From the NCBI GenBank assembly GCA_005889395.1, contig VBFX01000001.1:1-14094 (forward strand): a stretch of 14,094 nucleotides of DNA, in the 5' to 3' direction. The notes beneath the pieces are model-generated. The model was not told the DNA's origin. It was given only the letters and a program-made list of their open reading frames with translations, and searched no databases. The position numbers were made by a program, and so were the translations under genes. Numbering within the stretch: position 1 is the first letter of the stretch; the number at the start of each line of letters is the position of its first letter. The DNA is from Chloroflexota bacterium. Its GTDB lineage: Bacteria > Chloroflexota > Dormibacteria > CF-121. Positions 13,387-14,094 of the stretch are shown in pieces.

Positions 13387-14094
13387 TCAGCCAGCCAGGG
13401 GGAGGGTGACCGTGAAGGTACAGCCCGGCCCCCTGTTGTTGCGAACGCTGATGGTGCCGTGGATCTCCTCGACGATCCAGCGGGCGATGGCTAGCCCGAG
13501 CCCGGCACCGTTGTTCGCCCGGGCCGGGTCCGCCTGGTAAAAGCGCTGGAAGATCCGCTCCTGATCGTCGGCCGCGATCCCGATGCCATCGTCGGCGACG
13601 GTCAGTAGCACGGTCGAATCGTGCTGCCGCAGCCCGACTTCAACCGAGCCACCAGGTTTGGTGAACTTGACGCCATTGTCCACCAGGATCCAGAGCAACT
13701 GGATGATGGCGTCGGTATCGCCCAGGATGGTCGCATCCGTGAGCCCGACGTTGTGGAAACGTCGATCATCGTGCGCCGCCTGTGCCTGCCGGCAGACCGA
13801 GTCGATCAGCGGGCGCAGCGCGAGGCGGGACAGCTCGAGGTGCTGGCCGGCATCGGCCTGGGCCAGCGTGAGCAGGCGCTCCACCAGCCGGCTCATCCGC
13901 TCGCTCTCACTGGCAATGTCGCGGGCGGCTGCGGCGCGCACCTCCTCCGTCACGGTCGGACCCTGCACGAGCAAGTCCGCATTCCCACGAACGGTGGTCA
14001 GTGGCGTCCTCAGCTCGTGCGAGGCGTCCGCGACGAAGCGGCGCTGCGCCTCGAGCGCCACCATCAACTGCTGGTTGGCCGCCTCAACCTGGTC
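13387..14094 (-). CDS. Sensor histidine kinase, C-terminal catalytic part (truncated by window end)
   Basis: The last 235 residues of a two-component kinase; the N-terminal sensor part lies beyond the window because the frame is open to the last base. The dimerisation/phosphoacceptor box is D-A-S-H-E-L-R-T-P-L with His at fragment residue 26, the N box is W-I-L-V-D-N-G-V-K-F-T (Asn140), G1 is D-D-G-I-G-I-A, the F box is E-R-I-F-Q-R-F-Y, and G2 is G-A-G-L-G-L-A-I-A. This is the EnvZ/PhoR-like HisKA-HATPase arrangement and all key residues are intact; the N box has Gly where Ala is usual. The Q-Q-L segment before the H box could be the end of a HAMP linker. The response regulator is presumably upstream, outside the window. 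The ATG at 14064 is internal. Confidence 0.95.
   Translation of the reverse strand, partial: DQVEAANQQLMVALEAQRRFVADASHELRTPLTTVRGNADLLVQGPTVTEEVRAAAARDIASESERMSRLVERLLTLAQADAGQHLELSRLALRPLIDSVCRQAQAAHDDRRFHNVGLTDATILGDTDAIIQLLWILVDNGVKFTKPGGSVEVGLRQHDSTVLLTVADDGIGIAADDQERIFQRFYQADPARANNGAGLGLAIARWIVEEIHGTISVRNNRGPGCTFTVTLPLAG

Noticed and set aside
12244..13494. 416-codon plus-strand frame over the His/Cys membrane protein and kinase end
   Set aside because: It spans two genes on the other strand, is low complexity and has no recognisable motif.
1..14094. Search for CRISPR arrays, tRNA/rRNA genes, IS elements, phage or defence genes
   Set aside because: No regularly spaced repeats, cloverleaf-like segments, transposase motifs or defence domains were seen; nearly all sequence is explained by ordinary genes.

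Overview
The window is GC-rich bacterial chromosome with short intergenic gaps. The two ABC binding proteins carry lipobox Cys residues, as expected for lipoproteins of a Gram-positive-type (monoderm) cell. A short SARP/BTAD regulator, a CoxL/XdhC pair, GC-rich codon use and several TTG/GTG starts fit a soil Chloroflexota/Dormibacterota or actinobacterial relative. That placement is inference; no rRNA or marker gene is present to settle it.

Layout. (1) 1-1294, + strand: 3' end of a molybdenum hydroxylase large subunit (xanthine dehydrogenase/CO dehydrogenase superfamily), then an XdhC/CoxI-type maturation factor with a C-terminal YHS domain. (2) 1316-1842, - strand: a two-gene operon, a 50-aa DUF1059-like protein followed by a YCII-domain protein. 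(3) 1920-2681, + strand: a stand-alone SARP-like regulator, divergent from (2). (4) 2691-4607, - strand: complete membrane AAA+ protease FtsH. (5) 4705-4989, + strand: a GlsB/YeaQ/YmgE-type small membrane protein behind a good vegetative promoter, divergent from ftsH. (6) 5130-8243, + strand: a CUT1 sugar importer consisting of a Tat-type lipoprotein binding protein resembling the Thermus glucose-binding protein and two MalF/MalG-type permeases, with no ATPase. (7) 8384-11809, + strand: a complete CUT2 importer, XylF-like lipoprotein, single-domain ATPase and XylH-like permease. (8) 11786-14094, - strand: a histidine kinase (cut by the window end), a six-helix membrane protein with a His/Cys-containing extracytoplasmic domain, and a four-helix membrane protein.

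How it fits together. Regions 6 and 7 are two sugar uptake systems in tandem, pointing to a heterotroph that scavenges monosaccharides (probably glucose/mannose-like and xylose-like). The CUT1 system must borrow its ATPase from elsewhere. Both binding-protein genes are followed by a perfect GC-rich stem-loop (6487-6509 and 9625-9653), an arrangement that would give more binding-protein mRNA than permease/ATPase mRNA. The FtsH and GlsB genes share a compact divergent promoter region. The molybdoenzyme fragment and its maturation factor form one operon that begins outside the window.

No rRNA, tRNA, CRISPR array, insertion sequence, phage or recognisable defence system was seen. The least explained items are the His/Cys membrane protein in region 8, the YHS-fused XdhC and the paired stem-loops.
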